Source: Aldehydirespirator sp965116965
GTDB lineage: Bacteria; Actinomycetota; Acidimicrobiia; Acidimicrobiales; Aldehydirespiratoraceae
Direction of reading: 5' to 3'
Length of the DNA: 64,000 bases
Assembly: GCA_965116965.1 (NCBI GenBank)
Contig: OZ220743.1
Span: forward strand, 558,001-622,000
Below are positions 1 to 7,952 of this stretch, piece by piece (position 1 is the first letter of the stretch; every line of letters begins with the position of its first letter). The notes beneath the pieces were generated by a model. The model did no database searches. It saw only the letters and a program-made list of their open reading frames with translations, and was not told the origin of the DNA. Made by a program: the position numbers and the translations under genes.

Positions 1-1
1 C

Positions 2-208
2 ATCCTGGGCGGCGCCTGGGTGTACGCCTCGCGGCCCGGCCTCGGCCGCCGTCTCATGCGCATCCTGGGGACCGTCGGTGCGCTGCTGCTGCTGCTGGGC
101 GGGGTACTGGCCGCCGCAGCGGGCGAGCGGGAATTCCACCACCCCACCGACGACACCCACGAAGAGTCCGGCGAGCCGGCTGGCACGACCACAGATCACG
201 GTGGCTGA
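2..208 (+). CDS. C-terminal part of a small membrane protein (5' end outside window)
   Basis: The reading frame is open from the first bases and ends at a TGA just before ctaC, so this is the tail of a gene that begins upstream. The visible 68 residues contain one hydrophobic segment rich in Leu and Gly (about residues 24-40 of the visible part), followed by a short polar tail rich in His, Asp, Glu and Thr. Its position directly before the oxidase genes suggests a membrane protein of the same cluster, but no family is recognised from this fragment. Confidence 0.5.
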   Translation: MLGGAWVYASRPGLGRRLMRILGTVGALLLLLGGVLAAAAGEREFHHPTDDTHEESGEPAGTTTDHGG

Positions 209-209
209 G

Positions 210-1529
210 ATGCGCAGAGGCCGAGCGAACAGGCATGCCGATGCGGCTCATACGGGCGAGGCCGTGGCCCGAGCGGCCCGTGAGCGCAGCGAACAAGAGC
301 GGGAGTCGACGCCTGCGCGCCGACTGCTCTCCGGGGCGTCGGTGTTGCTGGGCGCGGCCGTGGCCACCGGCTGTGCGTCGGATGCGGAGCTCGACACGTT
401 CGCGCCTCAGGGCCCGATCGCCAGGGAGCTGCACAGCCGGGGCGTTCTGCCGGTGTTCTGGATCGCGGCGGTGGTGTTCGTGGGCATAACCATCGCCATG
501 GTGTGGCTCATCTGGAAGAACCGGGTCAAAACCTACGAAGGCGACGACGAATGGCCTGCGCAGACCCACGGCCATGTCCCGCTGGAGGTCGGCTGGACCG
601 TCGGATTCCTGGTGACCATGATCGCGGTGGCCGGCATCATGCTGTGGTCGCTTCCCACCGTGGACGCCACCGAGGACAACACCATGGCGGTCGCCATCGA
701 CGGCCACAGCGTCACCTGGGAACCGACCATCGTGGTGGTGGGCAACCAGTGGTGGTGGGAGTTCCGCTACTACTTCTCGGACCAGGTGGACCTGGCCGAC
801 CTGCGGGCCCACGGAGACGCCAAGACGCTGCCCCCCGCCGACATCGTCACCTCCGGTCAGATGGTGATCCCCACCGGCGAGGAGGTCGAGTTGATCCTCA
901 CCTCGCGCGATGTGATCCACTCCTTCTGGATTCCGGCGCTCAACGGCAAGCGCGACGCCGTTCCCAACCGCTTCTCGCCCTGGAAGATCGAGGCTTCCGA
1001 TCCCGGCTTCTACTTCGGGCAGTGCACCGAGTTCTGCGGCCTGTCGCACTCGCGTATGAGGATGCAGGCGGTGGCGCTCAGCCCGGCCGACTTCCAGGCG
1101 TGGGTGGATCGCACCACCGTCGACGCCGTCGAGCCAACCGATCCGGAGGCGCTGGCGGGCATGGAGGTCTTCGCGGGCATCTGCACCTCGTGCCATCTGA
1201 TCGAGGGAGTGAACGACGACGTGTACGAGGGGGCCGACCAGGCCTCTGGAGCCGCACCCAATCTGACCCACTTCGCCGGCCGCAGCACCTTCGCGGGCGG
1301 GATCTTCAACACCTACAACGCGGACGGGTCACTCAACCGCACGGACCTGGAGGCCTGGCTGCGCGACCCCAATGCCCTCAAGGAGAACTACACGGTGCCG
1401 GGCGAGCAGTACCGGGGCATGCCCGACCTCGATCTGAGCGAGCAGCAGATCGACGACCTGGTGGCCTACCTTTCAGGCCTGGGAGCCAAGCCCGCCGGCT
1501 GGATAATCGAAGCGACCCAGGTGGAGTGA
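210..1529 (+). CDS. ctaC: Cytochrome c oxidase subunit II with fused cytochrome c domain (caa3 type)
   Basis: Subunit II carries the CuA centre that takes electrons into the terminal oxidase; here a C-terminal haem c domain is fused on, as in caa3 oxidases. Seen: a lipobox-like signal ending A-T-G-C, two membrane helices, an aromatic NQWWWEF stretch, the CuA ligand set C272, C276 and H280, and the haem motif CTSCH at about residues 325-329. The next gene, ctaD, starts 4 nt after the stop. The start is uncertain: ATG 210, GTG 201 and GTG 264 are in frame, and the first ~30 codons lie in a dispersed repeat (216-305) that also forms the upstream region of ctaG. The true start may therefore be downstream of or within the repeat. 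Confidence 0.93.
   Translation: MRRGRANRHADAAHTGEAVARAARERSEQERESTPARRLLSGASVLLGAAVATGCASDAELDTFAPQGPIARELHSRGVLPVFWIAAVVFVGITIAMVWLIWKNRVKTYEGDDEWPAQTHGHVPLEVGWTVGFLVTMIAVAGIMLWSLPTVDATEDNTMAVAIDGHSVTWEPTIVVVGNQWWWEFRYYFSDQVDLADLRAHGDAKTLPPADIVTSGQMVIPTGEEVELILTSRDVIHSFWIPALNGKRDAVPNRFSPWKIEASDPGFYFGQCTEFCGLSHSRMRMQAVALSPADFQAWVDRTTVDAVEPTDPEALAGMEVFAGICTSCHLIEGVNDDVYEGADQASGAAPNLTHFAGRSTFAGGIFNTYNADGSLNRTDLEAWLRDPNALKENYTVPGEQYRGMPDLDLSEQQIDDLVAYLSGLGAKPAGWIIEATQVE
216..305 (+). repeat. Dispersed repeat R1, copy 1
   Basis: About 90 bp beginning AGAGGCCGAGCG and ending AACAAGAGCGGGAG. Further copies are at 4536-4633 and 10964-11054. The conserved block is GCGAGGCCGTGGCCCGAGCG followed by GCCCGTGAGCGCAGC; the segment between the two ends varies. 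This copy is translated in frame into the N-terminus of ctaC. Confidence 0.8.
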
Positions 1530-1533
1530 CGCC

Positions 1534-3513
1534 ATGGCGATAGTTGAGAAGACTCCGCTCGAGCTCGGCCCCGGCGATTCCGTCCGCTATGCCGAACGGC
1601 CCCTCGGCGTGTTCACCCGCCCCCAGGGGGGCCGAGGCTGGCGCGACTGGCTCAGCACCGTCGACCACAAGCGCATCGGGATCCTGTACGGCGCCTCGGC
1701 CATGTTCTTCTTCCTGGTGGGTGGTGTCGAGGCCCTGCTGATCCGCCTGCAGCTGGCCGCACCGGAGGGCTCGGTGCTCAGCGCCGACGTCTACAACCAG
1801 GTGTACACCATGCACGGCGTCACCATGGTGTTCCTGTTCATCATGCCGCTGGCTGCGGCCTTCGCGAACTACTTCATCCCCCTGCAGATCGGCGCCCGCG
1901 ACGTCGCCTTCCCCCGCCTCAACGCGCTGTCGTTCTGGATCTGGCTGTCGGGAGCCATCTTCTTGAACACGTCGTGGATGGTGGGCGGCGGCGGGGCCGA
2001 CTGCGGCTGGTTCTGCTACTCCACCAACAGCGGGGTGGCCTTCTCTCCCAGCCACGGCGTGGACTTCTACGCCATCGGCCTGCAGATCCTGGGCATCGCC
2101 TCACTGGTGTCGTCGGTGAACCTGATCGTCACCTGCCTCAACATGCGGGCCCCCGGCATGACCCTCATGCGCATGCCGGTGCTCACCTGGATGCTGCTGA
2201 TCACCCAGTTCCTGCTGCTGTTCGCGCTGCCGGTGATCACGGTGGCGCTGTTCCTGCTGATGTTCGACCGGCTCTTCGACGCCCAGTTCTTCAACCCCGA
2301 CGCCGGCGCCGACCCGCTGCTGTGGCAGCACCTGTTCTGGATCTTCGGCCATCCGGAGGTGTACATCATCATCCTGCCCGCGTTCGGGGTGGTGTCCGAG
2401 GTGATCCCCACCTTCAGCCGCAAGCCCCTGTTCGGCTACGAGTTCATGGTGTTCTCGGGCATAGCCATCGGGTTCATGGGCTGGGGCGTGTGGGCCCACC
2501 ACATGTTCGTGTCGGGTATCGGCCCCATCTCGGTGGCCGCCTTCTCGTTGTCGACCATGTTCATCGCGGTGCCGACGGGGGTGAAGGTCCTCAACTGGCT
2601 TGCCACGATGTGGGGCGGGAAGCTGCGGTTCACCGTGGCCATGAAGTTCGCGGTGGCCACGGTGGCCATGTTCACCATCGGCGGCCTGTCCGGCGTGACC
2701 CACTCGGTGGCGCCGGCCGACACCCAGCAGACCGACACCTACTACATCGTGGCCCACTTCCACTATGTGATCTTCGGCGGCGGCGTGCTCGGCCTGTTCG
2801 CCGGCGTCTACTTCTGGTGGCCCAAGATCTGGGGGCACTTCCTCAACGAGCGGCTCGGCAACTGGCACTTCTGGATCATGCTGGTGGGCTTCAACCTCAC
2901 CTTCGGTCCGATGCACATCCTGGGCCTGCAGGGCATGTCGCGCCGCATCGACACCTACGCCCGGGGCTACGGCTTCGAGTTCTGGAACATGGCGGCCACT
3001 GTCGGCTCGCTGTTGATCGCGGTGGCCGTGGCGATCTTCATGTGGAACGTGGTGAAGTCCAAGCGCGACGCGCCCCACCTGCCGCCGCCTGGCCCGGACC
3101 CCTGGGACGGCCGCACCCTCGAATGGTCGATCCCGTCGCCTGTGCCCGTGCACAACTTCGACACCGTGCCGCAGGTGCACGGCCGAGACGACTGGTGGCA
3201 CACCAAGTACGCCACCGACGACGAGGGCAAGGTGGTGCGGGTCGCCACCGTGGAGGAGGCCGCCCAGACCGGCGAGGCCACCGGCGTGCACCTGCCGTCG
3301 CCGTCGTTCTGGCCGCTGGCGGTGGCGGTCGGACTGCCCCTCATCGGCTACGGCCTGATCTTCAACCTCTGGCTAGCCCTCATAGGCGCCCTGCTGACAA
3401 TCGCATCGCTGTACTCCTGGGCGCTGGAACCAGTAGACGACCCCGACGCCGCCCACGACCACCACGACGACGACGCTGACCACAGCGACGACGACGAGGG
3501 CGACCAGCCATGA
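1534..3513 (+). CDS. ctaD: Cytochrome c oxidase subunit I
   Basis: Catalytic core subunit of the haem-copper oxidase, which reduces O2 to water and pumps protons across the cytoplasmic membrane. Seen: about 12 membrane helices; haem a ligand H94 (TMHGVTM); the CuB histidine and cross-linked tyrosine in HPEVY (H273, Y277); the HH pair at 322-323; and HFH at 408-410, supplying the haem a3 and haem a ligands. At 659 residues it is longer than the usual ~550-580. The extra C-terminus adds about two hydrophobic helices and then an acidic, histidine-rich tail (about residues 635-659). The stop overlaps the ctaE start by 4 nt (ATGA), so the two are translationally coupled. Confidence 0.97.
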   Translation: MAIVEKTPLELGPGDSVRYAERPLGVFTRPQGGRGWRDWLSTVDHKRIGILYGASAMFFFLVGGVEALLIRLQLAAPEGSVLSADVYNQVYTMHGVTMVFLFIMPLAAAFANYFIPLQIGARDVAFPRLNALSFWIWLSGAIFLNTSWMVGGGGADCGWFCYSTNSGVAFSPSHGVDFYAIGLQILGIASLVSSVNLIVTCLNMRAPGMTLMRMPVLTWMLLITQFLLLFALPVITVALFLLMFDRLFDAQFFNPDAGADPLLWQHLFWIFGHPEVYIIILPAFGVVSEVIPTFSRKPLFGYEFMVFSGIAIGFMGWGVWAHHMFVSGIGPISVAAFSLSTMFIAVPTGVKVLNWLATMWGGKLRFTVAMKFAVATVAMFTIGGLSGVTHSVAPADTQQTDTYYIVAHFHYVIFGGGVLGLFAGVYFWWPKIWGHFLNERLGNWHFWIMLVGFNLTFGPMHILGLQGMSRRIDTYARGYGFEFWNMAATVGSLLIAVAVAIFMWNVVKSKRDAPHLPPPGPDPWDGRTLEWSIPSPVPVHNFDTVPQVHGRDDWWHTKYATDDEGKVVRVATVEEAAQTGEATGVHLPSPSFWPLAVAVGLPLIGYGLIFNLWLALIGALLTIASLYSWALEPVDDPDAAHDHHDDDADHSDDDEGDQP

Positions 3514-4145
3514 GCGCCGAAGCCGCGATAGCCGACCCGGGCCATGCGGCCGAAGATCATGGCCACGACGAGCACGCCACCACCACCGGCCTGTCGCACA
3601 CCAAGCTGGCCATGTGGGTGTTCCTGGGCTCGGAGTGCCTGCTCTTCGGCGGGCTGATCTCCACCTACCTGCTGTACAAGACCCGCGGCAACGGCCGCAC
3701 GCTGCCCACCGACGTGTTCGACATCCCGTTCACGTCGGTCAGCTCCTTCGTGCTGCTGATGAGCTCGCTGACGATGGTGCTGGCCCTGTCCGCCGTGTCC
3801 CGCGGCGAGGAGGAGGAGGCCGGCCGCACCTGGCTGCTGGCCACCGCCCTGCTGGGCGGCGTGTTCATCGGCGGGCAGGTCTACGAGTTCACCAGCTTCG
3901 TCCGGGAGGGCGTGGCCTTCACCACCAACCCGGCCAGCAGCGCCTTCTTCACCCTGACCGGCTTCCACGGAGTGCACGTGAGCCTCGGCATCGTGATGCT
4001 GATGTCGCTGTTCGTCGCCTCGCTGAAGGGCAAGCTCACCCAGCGCAACGCCGAGACGGTCGAGATCGTCGGCCTCTACTGGCACTTCGTGGACATCGTG
4101 TGGATCTTCATCTTCACCGTCATCTACCTGATCCCCGCCGACTGA
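3510..4145 (+). CDS. ctaE: Cytochrome c oxidase subunit III
   Basis: Membrane subunit III of the oxidase, which stabilises the core and its proton uptake. The 211-residue protein has a His/Asp-rich N-terminus, five hydrophobic helices and the typical segment TGFHGVHVSLG with conserved histidine, followed by YWHFVDIVWIF near the C-terminus. Its length and order after ctaD match actinobacterial caa3 clusters. It begins inside the last codons of ctaD (4-nt overlap). Confidence 0.96.
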   Translation: MSAEAAIADPGHAAEDHGHDEHATTTGLSHTKLAMWVFLGSECLLFGGLISTYLLYKTRGNGRTLPTDVFDIPFTSVSSFVLLMSSLTMVLALSAVSRGEEEEAGRTWLLATALLGGVFIGGQVYEFTSFVREGVAFTTNPASSAFFTLTGFHGVHVSLGIVMLMSLFVASLKGKLTQRNAETVEIVGLYWHFVDIVWIFIFTVIYLIPAD

Positions 4146-4149
4146 TCCC

Positions 4150-4188
4150 ATGAGCGACACCGGCCCCATGAGCGAAACCATCCCATGA
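4150..4188 (+). other. 12-codon micro-ORF coupled to the subunit IV gene
   Basis: After the ctaE stop the sequence CCCATGAGCGACACC or a close variant occurs three times. The first ATG opens a 12-codon frame (MSDTGPMSETIP) whose TGA overlaps the ATG of the subunit IV gene (ATGA at 4185-4188). It looks like a duplicated start region that may now couple translation. Whether it is translated is inference. Confidence 0.4.
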
Positions 4189-4532
4189 GCGACACCGCCA
4201 CCTCCGAGCACTCCGAGTCCGGCGCGGCCGACGAGCATCACGACGAGGGCCACTCCCATCCCTCGGACTGGGCCTACGTCAAGATCGCCGTCGTGCTGGC
4301 CCTCATCACCGCGCTCGAAGTGTTCACCTACTTCGAGACCGTGCTCGACTGGGGGGTGGCGCTGGTGCCGTCGCTCATCTTCATGATGATCGTCAAGTTC
4401 TATTTGGTGGCCACCTGGTTCATGCACCTGCGCTTCGACAGCAAGCTGTTCGGCCGGATGTTCACAGCCGGACTGGTCCTGGCCGTCGGCGTGTACCTGG
4501 TGACCCTCACGGTCTTCGAGTTCTGGGTCTAG
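4185..4532 (+). CDS. Cytochrome c oxidase subunit IV family protein
   Basis: A 115-residue protein with a hydrophilic His/Glu-rich N-terminus (about residues 1-28) and three hydrophobic helices, the middle one carrying the family signature FYLVATWFMHLRFD. This matches the small prokaryotic subunit IV (COX4-like) of caa3 oxidases, which helps assemble or stabilise the CuB site. Its place between ctaE and ctaG supports the call. The start ATG is the third of three near-identical ATGAGCGA repeats and overlaps the stop of a micro-ORF. Confidence 0.9.
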   Translation: MSDTATSEHSESGAADEHHDEGHSHPSDWAYVKIAVVLALITALEVFTYFETVLDWGVALVPSLIFMMIVKFYLVATWFMHLRFDSKLFGRMFTAGLVLAVGVYLVTLTVFEFWV

Positions 4533-4535
4533 CCC

Positions 4536-4633
4536 AGAGGCCGAGCGGGTAGACAGTACCCATGCGAGTCTCGCGACGAGTTCAGCGAGGCCGTGGCCCG
4601 AGCGGCCCGTGAGAGCAGCGAACAAGAGCGGGA
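4536..4633 (+). repeat. Dispersed repeat R1, copy 2
   Basis: Second copy of the ~95-bp element, filling the gap between the subunit IV gene and ctaG. It begins AGAGGCCGAGCGGG and ends AACAAGAGCGGGAC, 4 nt before the likely ctaG start codon. Read in frame it would add MARAARESSEQERDI to CtaG, the same peptide that copy 1 adds to CtaC. Confidence 0.8.
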
Positions 4634-4637
4634 CATA

Positions 4638-5546
4638 ATGGGCGCGCTGGCCGCCACCGACGCCTGGCGCTTCCAATTCCACCCTGAGGTGTGGCTGATG
4701 GTCGCCGCGGTGGTCGGCCTCGGCTTCTATGTCGTGCGGGTGGTTGCCCCCGTCGCCGGTCCTGGAGGAGGCGCCGACGCCGTGACGGGGCGTCAGCGGC
4801 TGTGCTTCATCGTTGGCGTCGTTCTGCTGTGGGTCTCGGCGGACTGGCCCATGCACGACATCGCCGAGGAGTACCTCTACTCGGTGCACATGGTGCAGCA
4901 CCTGCTCATCAGCTTCGTGGTGCCGCCGCTGCTGCTGATGGCCGTGCCCGAGTGGCTGGCCCGGCTCATCGTGGTCGACGGCTCGCGCTCGGCCAAGGTG
5001 ATCCGCCGGCTGGTGCATCCGCTGGTGGCCGGCGTCGTCTTCAACGCCCTGCAGGCGCTGATGCACTGGAACACCGTGGTGGAGCTGTCGGTTCGCAGCG
5101 GCCCCTTCCACTACGCCATGCACCTGCTGATGTTCGCCAGCGCGCTGGCCATGTGGACGCCGGTGGTCGGTCCGTTGAGGGAGTTGCACCTGTCCGAGCC
5201 GATGAAGATGGTCTACCTGTTCACGATGTCGATCATCCCCACCGTGCCGGCTGCCTGGCTGACCTTCGCCGAGGGCGCGGTGTACCCGGTCTACGACCAC
5301 GCCCAGCGCCTGTTCGGCATCTCGGTGGCCGCCGACCAGCAGGCCGCCGGAGCGGTCATGAAGGTGCTGGGCGGCCTCTATCTGTGGACCCTCATCGCCA
5401 TCCGGTTCTTCCGCTTCTCGGCCGCCCAGCGCCACGCCGACGCCACCGAACGTCGCCGGCGCCTCGCGGCCGACACCCTCACCACCGCTGATGTCGAGGC
5501 CGAGTTCGAACGCCTCGGCCCCCCGCCCTCAGAACCGAGCCTTTGA
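4638..5546 (+). CDS. ctaG: Cytochrome c oxidase assembly factor CtaG (caa3 type)
   Basis: Multi-pass membrane protein of the CtaG family found in caa3 clusters, required for oxidase assembly and thought to act in CuB insertion. Visible: about seven hydrophobic helices, the motif SADWPMHDIAEE, then YSVHMVQHLL, an internal ALMHWNTVVEL segment, and HYAMHLLMFASALAMWTPV, all carrying conserved histidines and typical of the family. I chose ATG 4638, after repeat R1, because the 15 codons upstream are repeat-derived. It ends with a charged cytoplasmic tail. Confidence 0.92.
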   Translation: MGALAATDAWRFQFHPEVWLMVAAVVGLGFYVVRVVAPVAGPGGGADAVTGRQRLCFIVGVVLLWVSADWPMHDIAEEYLYSVHMVQHLLISFVVPPLLLMAVPEWLARLIVVDGSRSAKVIRRLVHPLVAGVVFNALQALMHWNTVVELSVRSGPFHYAMHLLMFASALAMWTPVVGPLRELHLSEPMKMVYLFTMSIIPTVPAAWLTFAEGAVYPVYDHAQRLFGISVAADQQAAGAVMKVLGGLYLWTLIAIRFFRFSAAQRHADATERRRRLAADTLTTADVEAEFERLGPPPSEPSL

Positions 5547-5602
5547 CTTAACCGCTGGAGAGCCCAGCCGCGGTCGGGGGGCTCACCGCGCCGCGGTCGG
5601 CG

Positions 5603-6040
5603 CTAGGCGCCTGCGTCGACCTCGTCGGGAGTCTCGGTGCGCATGGCTAGGTAGCCCTCAATGTGCGCTAGTCGCTCCCGGGCGTGACCGAGGCCTGAGT
5701 TGATCTGACCGAGCTGTTCTTGCGTGGTGCGATGGTCCTCTTTGAGATCTGCTAGTTGCTGGCTGTGGGCGGCGCTGGTAGCGGTGAGCCCGGCGACCTG
5801 GGTGTTGAGGTCGGTCATCTGCTCGCCGAGCCTGGTCAGTCGTTGGCCGTTGTCGGCCAGTTGCTGGCTGTGGGTGGTGCTGGTGGCGGTGAGCCCGGCG
5901 ACTTGCGTGCTGAGGAGTCCGATGGCGTCGCGGGTCTTGGCGCCCTCGCGGCGCTGGTCGAACACGCTGGCCAGCACTGCCGCGAGCAGCGCCGAGATCA
6001 TCGCCAAGAGGGCAGCATCCATCAGTGCGGACACTAGCAC
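5603..6040 (-). CDS. Membrane-anchored coiled-coil protein with internal repeats
   Basis: A 145-residue protein of unknown function. The N-terminus is one hydrophobic Ala/Leu-rich helix (about residues 7-27). The rest is predicted coiled coil with two copies of the repeat TQVAGLTATS..HSQQLAD (about residues 45-65 and 79-99), nearly identical at DNA level too. The GTG start at 6040 is preceded by an AT-rich stretch (6045-6100); ATG 6022 is an alternative. It faces ctaG convergently. No family recognised. Confidence 0.6.
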   Translation of the reverse strand: MLVSALMDAALLAMISALLAAVLASVFDQRREGAKTRDAIGLLSTQVAGLTATSTTHSQQLADNGQRLTRLGEQMTDLNTQVAGLTATSAAHSQQLADLKEDHRTTQEQLGQINSGLGHARERLAHIEGYLAMRTETPDEVDAGA

Positions 6041-6154
6041 ATCGATAGATGCGATACAACTCCAATTCAGAAAAATGAGTGAAATATAGTGTTATCTCTC
6101 ATACCGACCAGCCAAGGCCGGGATCCGATCCGCTCGGCCTCTAGGCTTGAGTGA

Positions 6155-7198
6155 ATGTCCAAGCTGTCACGAGTGCTCACCGGACTGAGGGCGGCAGACC
6201 GGGTCGAGGGGGGAGTCGCCCGCCGGATACGGCGCTTCGACGGTTGGCTCGACCGGGCGTCGGGGCGGGGTGCCGACGCGGCCGACTACGACCACACCGA
6301 GACCGTCAAGGAGTACTACGACATCAGCAACGAGCTGATGGTCTGGGGTTGGGGCGAGTCCCTGCACTTCGCGCCGCTGTCGCCCGGCGAGAGCGTGAAG
6401 GACTCCAAGGTCCGTCACCAGCGGCTGATGATCGACAAGCTGGAGCTGCGCGAGGGCATGACGGTGGTCGATATCGGTTGCGGGGTCGGCGGCCCGATGC
6501 GCCGGGTCGCCTCGGAGGCCGGCGTCAGGGTCGTCGGGGTCAACATCAATGAGATCCAGATGGACAGGGCGAGGTCGTTGATCGCCGAGGCCGGGCTCGA
6601 CCACATGGTCGACTACCTGGTGTGCAGCTTCATGGACATGTCGGCCGTGGCGGACGGCACATTCGACCGCGGCTACGCCATCGAGTCGACATGCCATGCA
6701 CCGGACAAGGAGGGCGCGTTCGCCGAGATCTACCGCGTGCTGAAGCCCGGAGCCCTCTTCTGGGGCCAGGAGATGTGCATGACGGACCGGTTCGATCCCG
6801 GCGACGAACGGCATCTGGCCATGAAGCAGGACTTGATGCACGGGATCGCGCTCAGGGAGATCGCGACGTTCGGCGAGGTGGACCGGGCACTCGAAGCGGT
6901 GGGGTTCGAGCTCATCGAGGGGATGGATCGGGGCGCCGGGGAGCACGGCTCGACCACGCCGTGGCACCAGCCCCTGGAGACGTGGAGCAGGACGTTGGGC
7001 ATTCCCCTGCATGGGGTTCCACTGGGCCGCAAGACGGCGATCGGGGGATCCAGGCTGGCCGAACTGCTGCGGATCTTCCCGAAGGGCTCCGCCGACGTCG
7101 TCAAGATGCTGGATCAGACCGCCAGGGCCTACGCCGCGGGCGGCCGATCAGGGATCTTCACGCCCCTGTACTGCTTCCTGGCTCGCAAACCTCTCTAG
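6155..7198 (+). CDS. Sterol 24-C-methyltransferase-like SAM-dependent methyltransferase
   Basis: The 347-residue protein resembles the Erg6/SMT family, which transfers a methyl group from SAM to C-24 of a sterol side chain. Seen: the N-terminal family motif EYYDISNELMVWGWGESLHF (SMT has YEYGWGxSFHF), the SAM loop DIGCGVGG at residues 106-113, and a C-terminal GIFTPLYCFLARKPL tail like the GIFTPM..F.ARKP end of eukaryotic SMTs. A -10 box TAGGCT at 6142-6147 lies 7 nt before the ATG, so the transcript is probably leaderless. No sterol cyclase or squalene gene is nearby. Methylation of another lipid or terpenoid is possible; the substrate is inferred. Confidence 0.8.
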   Translation: MSKLSRVLTGLRAADRVEGGVARRIRRFDGWLDRASGRGADAADYDHTETVKEYYDISNELMVWGWGESLHFAPLSPGESVKDSKVRHQRLMIDKLELREGMTVVDIGCGVGGPMRRVASEAGVRVVGVNINEIQMDRARSLIAEAGLDHMVDYLVCSFMDMSAVADGTFDRGYAIESTCHAPDKEGAFAEIYRVLKPGALFWGQEMCMTDRFDPGDERHLAMKQDLMHGIALREIATFGEVDRALEAVGFELIEGMDRGAGEHGSTTPWHQPLETWSRTLGIPLHGVPLGRKTAIGGSRLAELLRIFPKGSADVVKMLDQTARAYAAGGRSGIFTPLYCFLARKPL

Positions 7199-7360
7199 GT
7201 CCGCAGACCCGCCCGTCCAATTCCCGGAAATGTTGATCGAATATGTCGGGATTTCGACGGCGCGCCCCTAGATTGCACTGTCACCGTTGCAATCGCGGTT
7301 CGTGACCCGGCCCCGCAGCTCCGGTGAATCAGCGCCATCAACACAGGAGGCAGCAACCCG

Positions 7361-7915
7361 ATGACCAGCGCAAACGTCGACAACGGCGTGAACGTCGAAC
7401 ATCTGCTGGGTGCCCGCAACGCCCTCACCGAGGCACGTGAGGCGGCCCAGTTCACCTGGAAGGCCACCAATGAGTGGTTGAACGGCACTCACAGCCGCTC
7501 CTCGGTCGACAGCTACCACGGGCTCGGCGAGGAGCACCAGCATCGCTCGACCTTCACCTTCGAGGCCGATCATCCCCTGGTGTTCGGAGCTGAGGACAAC
7601 GCGGCCACGCCCGTCGAGCTGGTCCTCGCCGGGCTGGCCGGCTGCCTCACCGCCGGGGTGGCCGCGGTGGCCCAGAACCGCGAGATCCAGCTGCGATCGG
7701 TCAAGGCCACCCTGGAGGGCAGCATGGACATCCTGGGCATCCTCGGCGGCGACCCGGACGTGCGCAACGGGTTCAACGACGTCAAGGTGTCCTATGACAT
7801 CGACGCCGACGCCACTCCCGACGAGATCAGGGCGCTGGTGGCCCAGTCCCAGAAGCGGTCGGCCGTCTACGACATAATCACCAACCCGACCAACGTGAAC
7901 GTAGAGGTCAACTAG
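7361..7915 (+). CDS. OsmC/Ohr family protein
   Basis: A 184-residue OsmC-fold protein. Members reduce organic hydroperoxides with a pair of cysteines. The first motif, VLAGLAGCLTAGV, carries the conserved cysteine. At the second motif (QKRSAVYDIITNP, about residue 167) the usual cysteine is Ser or Ala, so canonical two-cysteine peroxidase chemistry is doubtful. The start ATG has an AGGAGG site about 10 nt upstream, and a -10-like TAGATT lies at 7268-7273, giving a leader of about 80 nt. It precedes a flavoprotein gene on the same strand. Confidence 0.85.
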   Translation: MTSANVDNGVNVEHLLGARNALTEAREAAQFTWKATNEWLNGTHSRSSVDSYHGLGEEHQHRSTFTFEADHPLVFGAEDNAATPVELVLAGLAGCLTAGVAAVAQNREIQLRSVKATLEGSMDILGILGGDPDVRNGFNDVKVSYDIDADATPDEIRALVAQSQKRSAVYDIITNPTNVNVEVN

Positions 7916-7952
7916 CCCGGACCCGGCCGCCTGCGGGTCGCCCGGCGAGTTC

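Noticed and set aside
54..1271. Long minus-strand open frame over ctaC
   Set aside because: It is the antisense shadow of a GC-rich gene with clear CuA and haem motifs on the plus strand; the composition is His/Arg/Gly-rich without any family signature.
3348..5435. 695-codon minus-strand frame over ctaE, subunit IV and ctaG
   Set aside because: It spans three well-recognised plus-strand genes and an intergenic repeat; high-GC codon bias keeps the reverse frame open.
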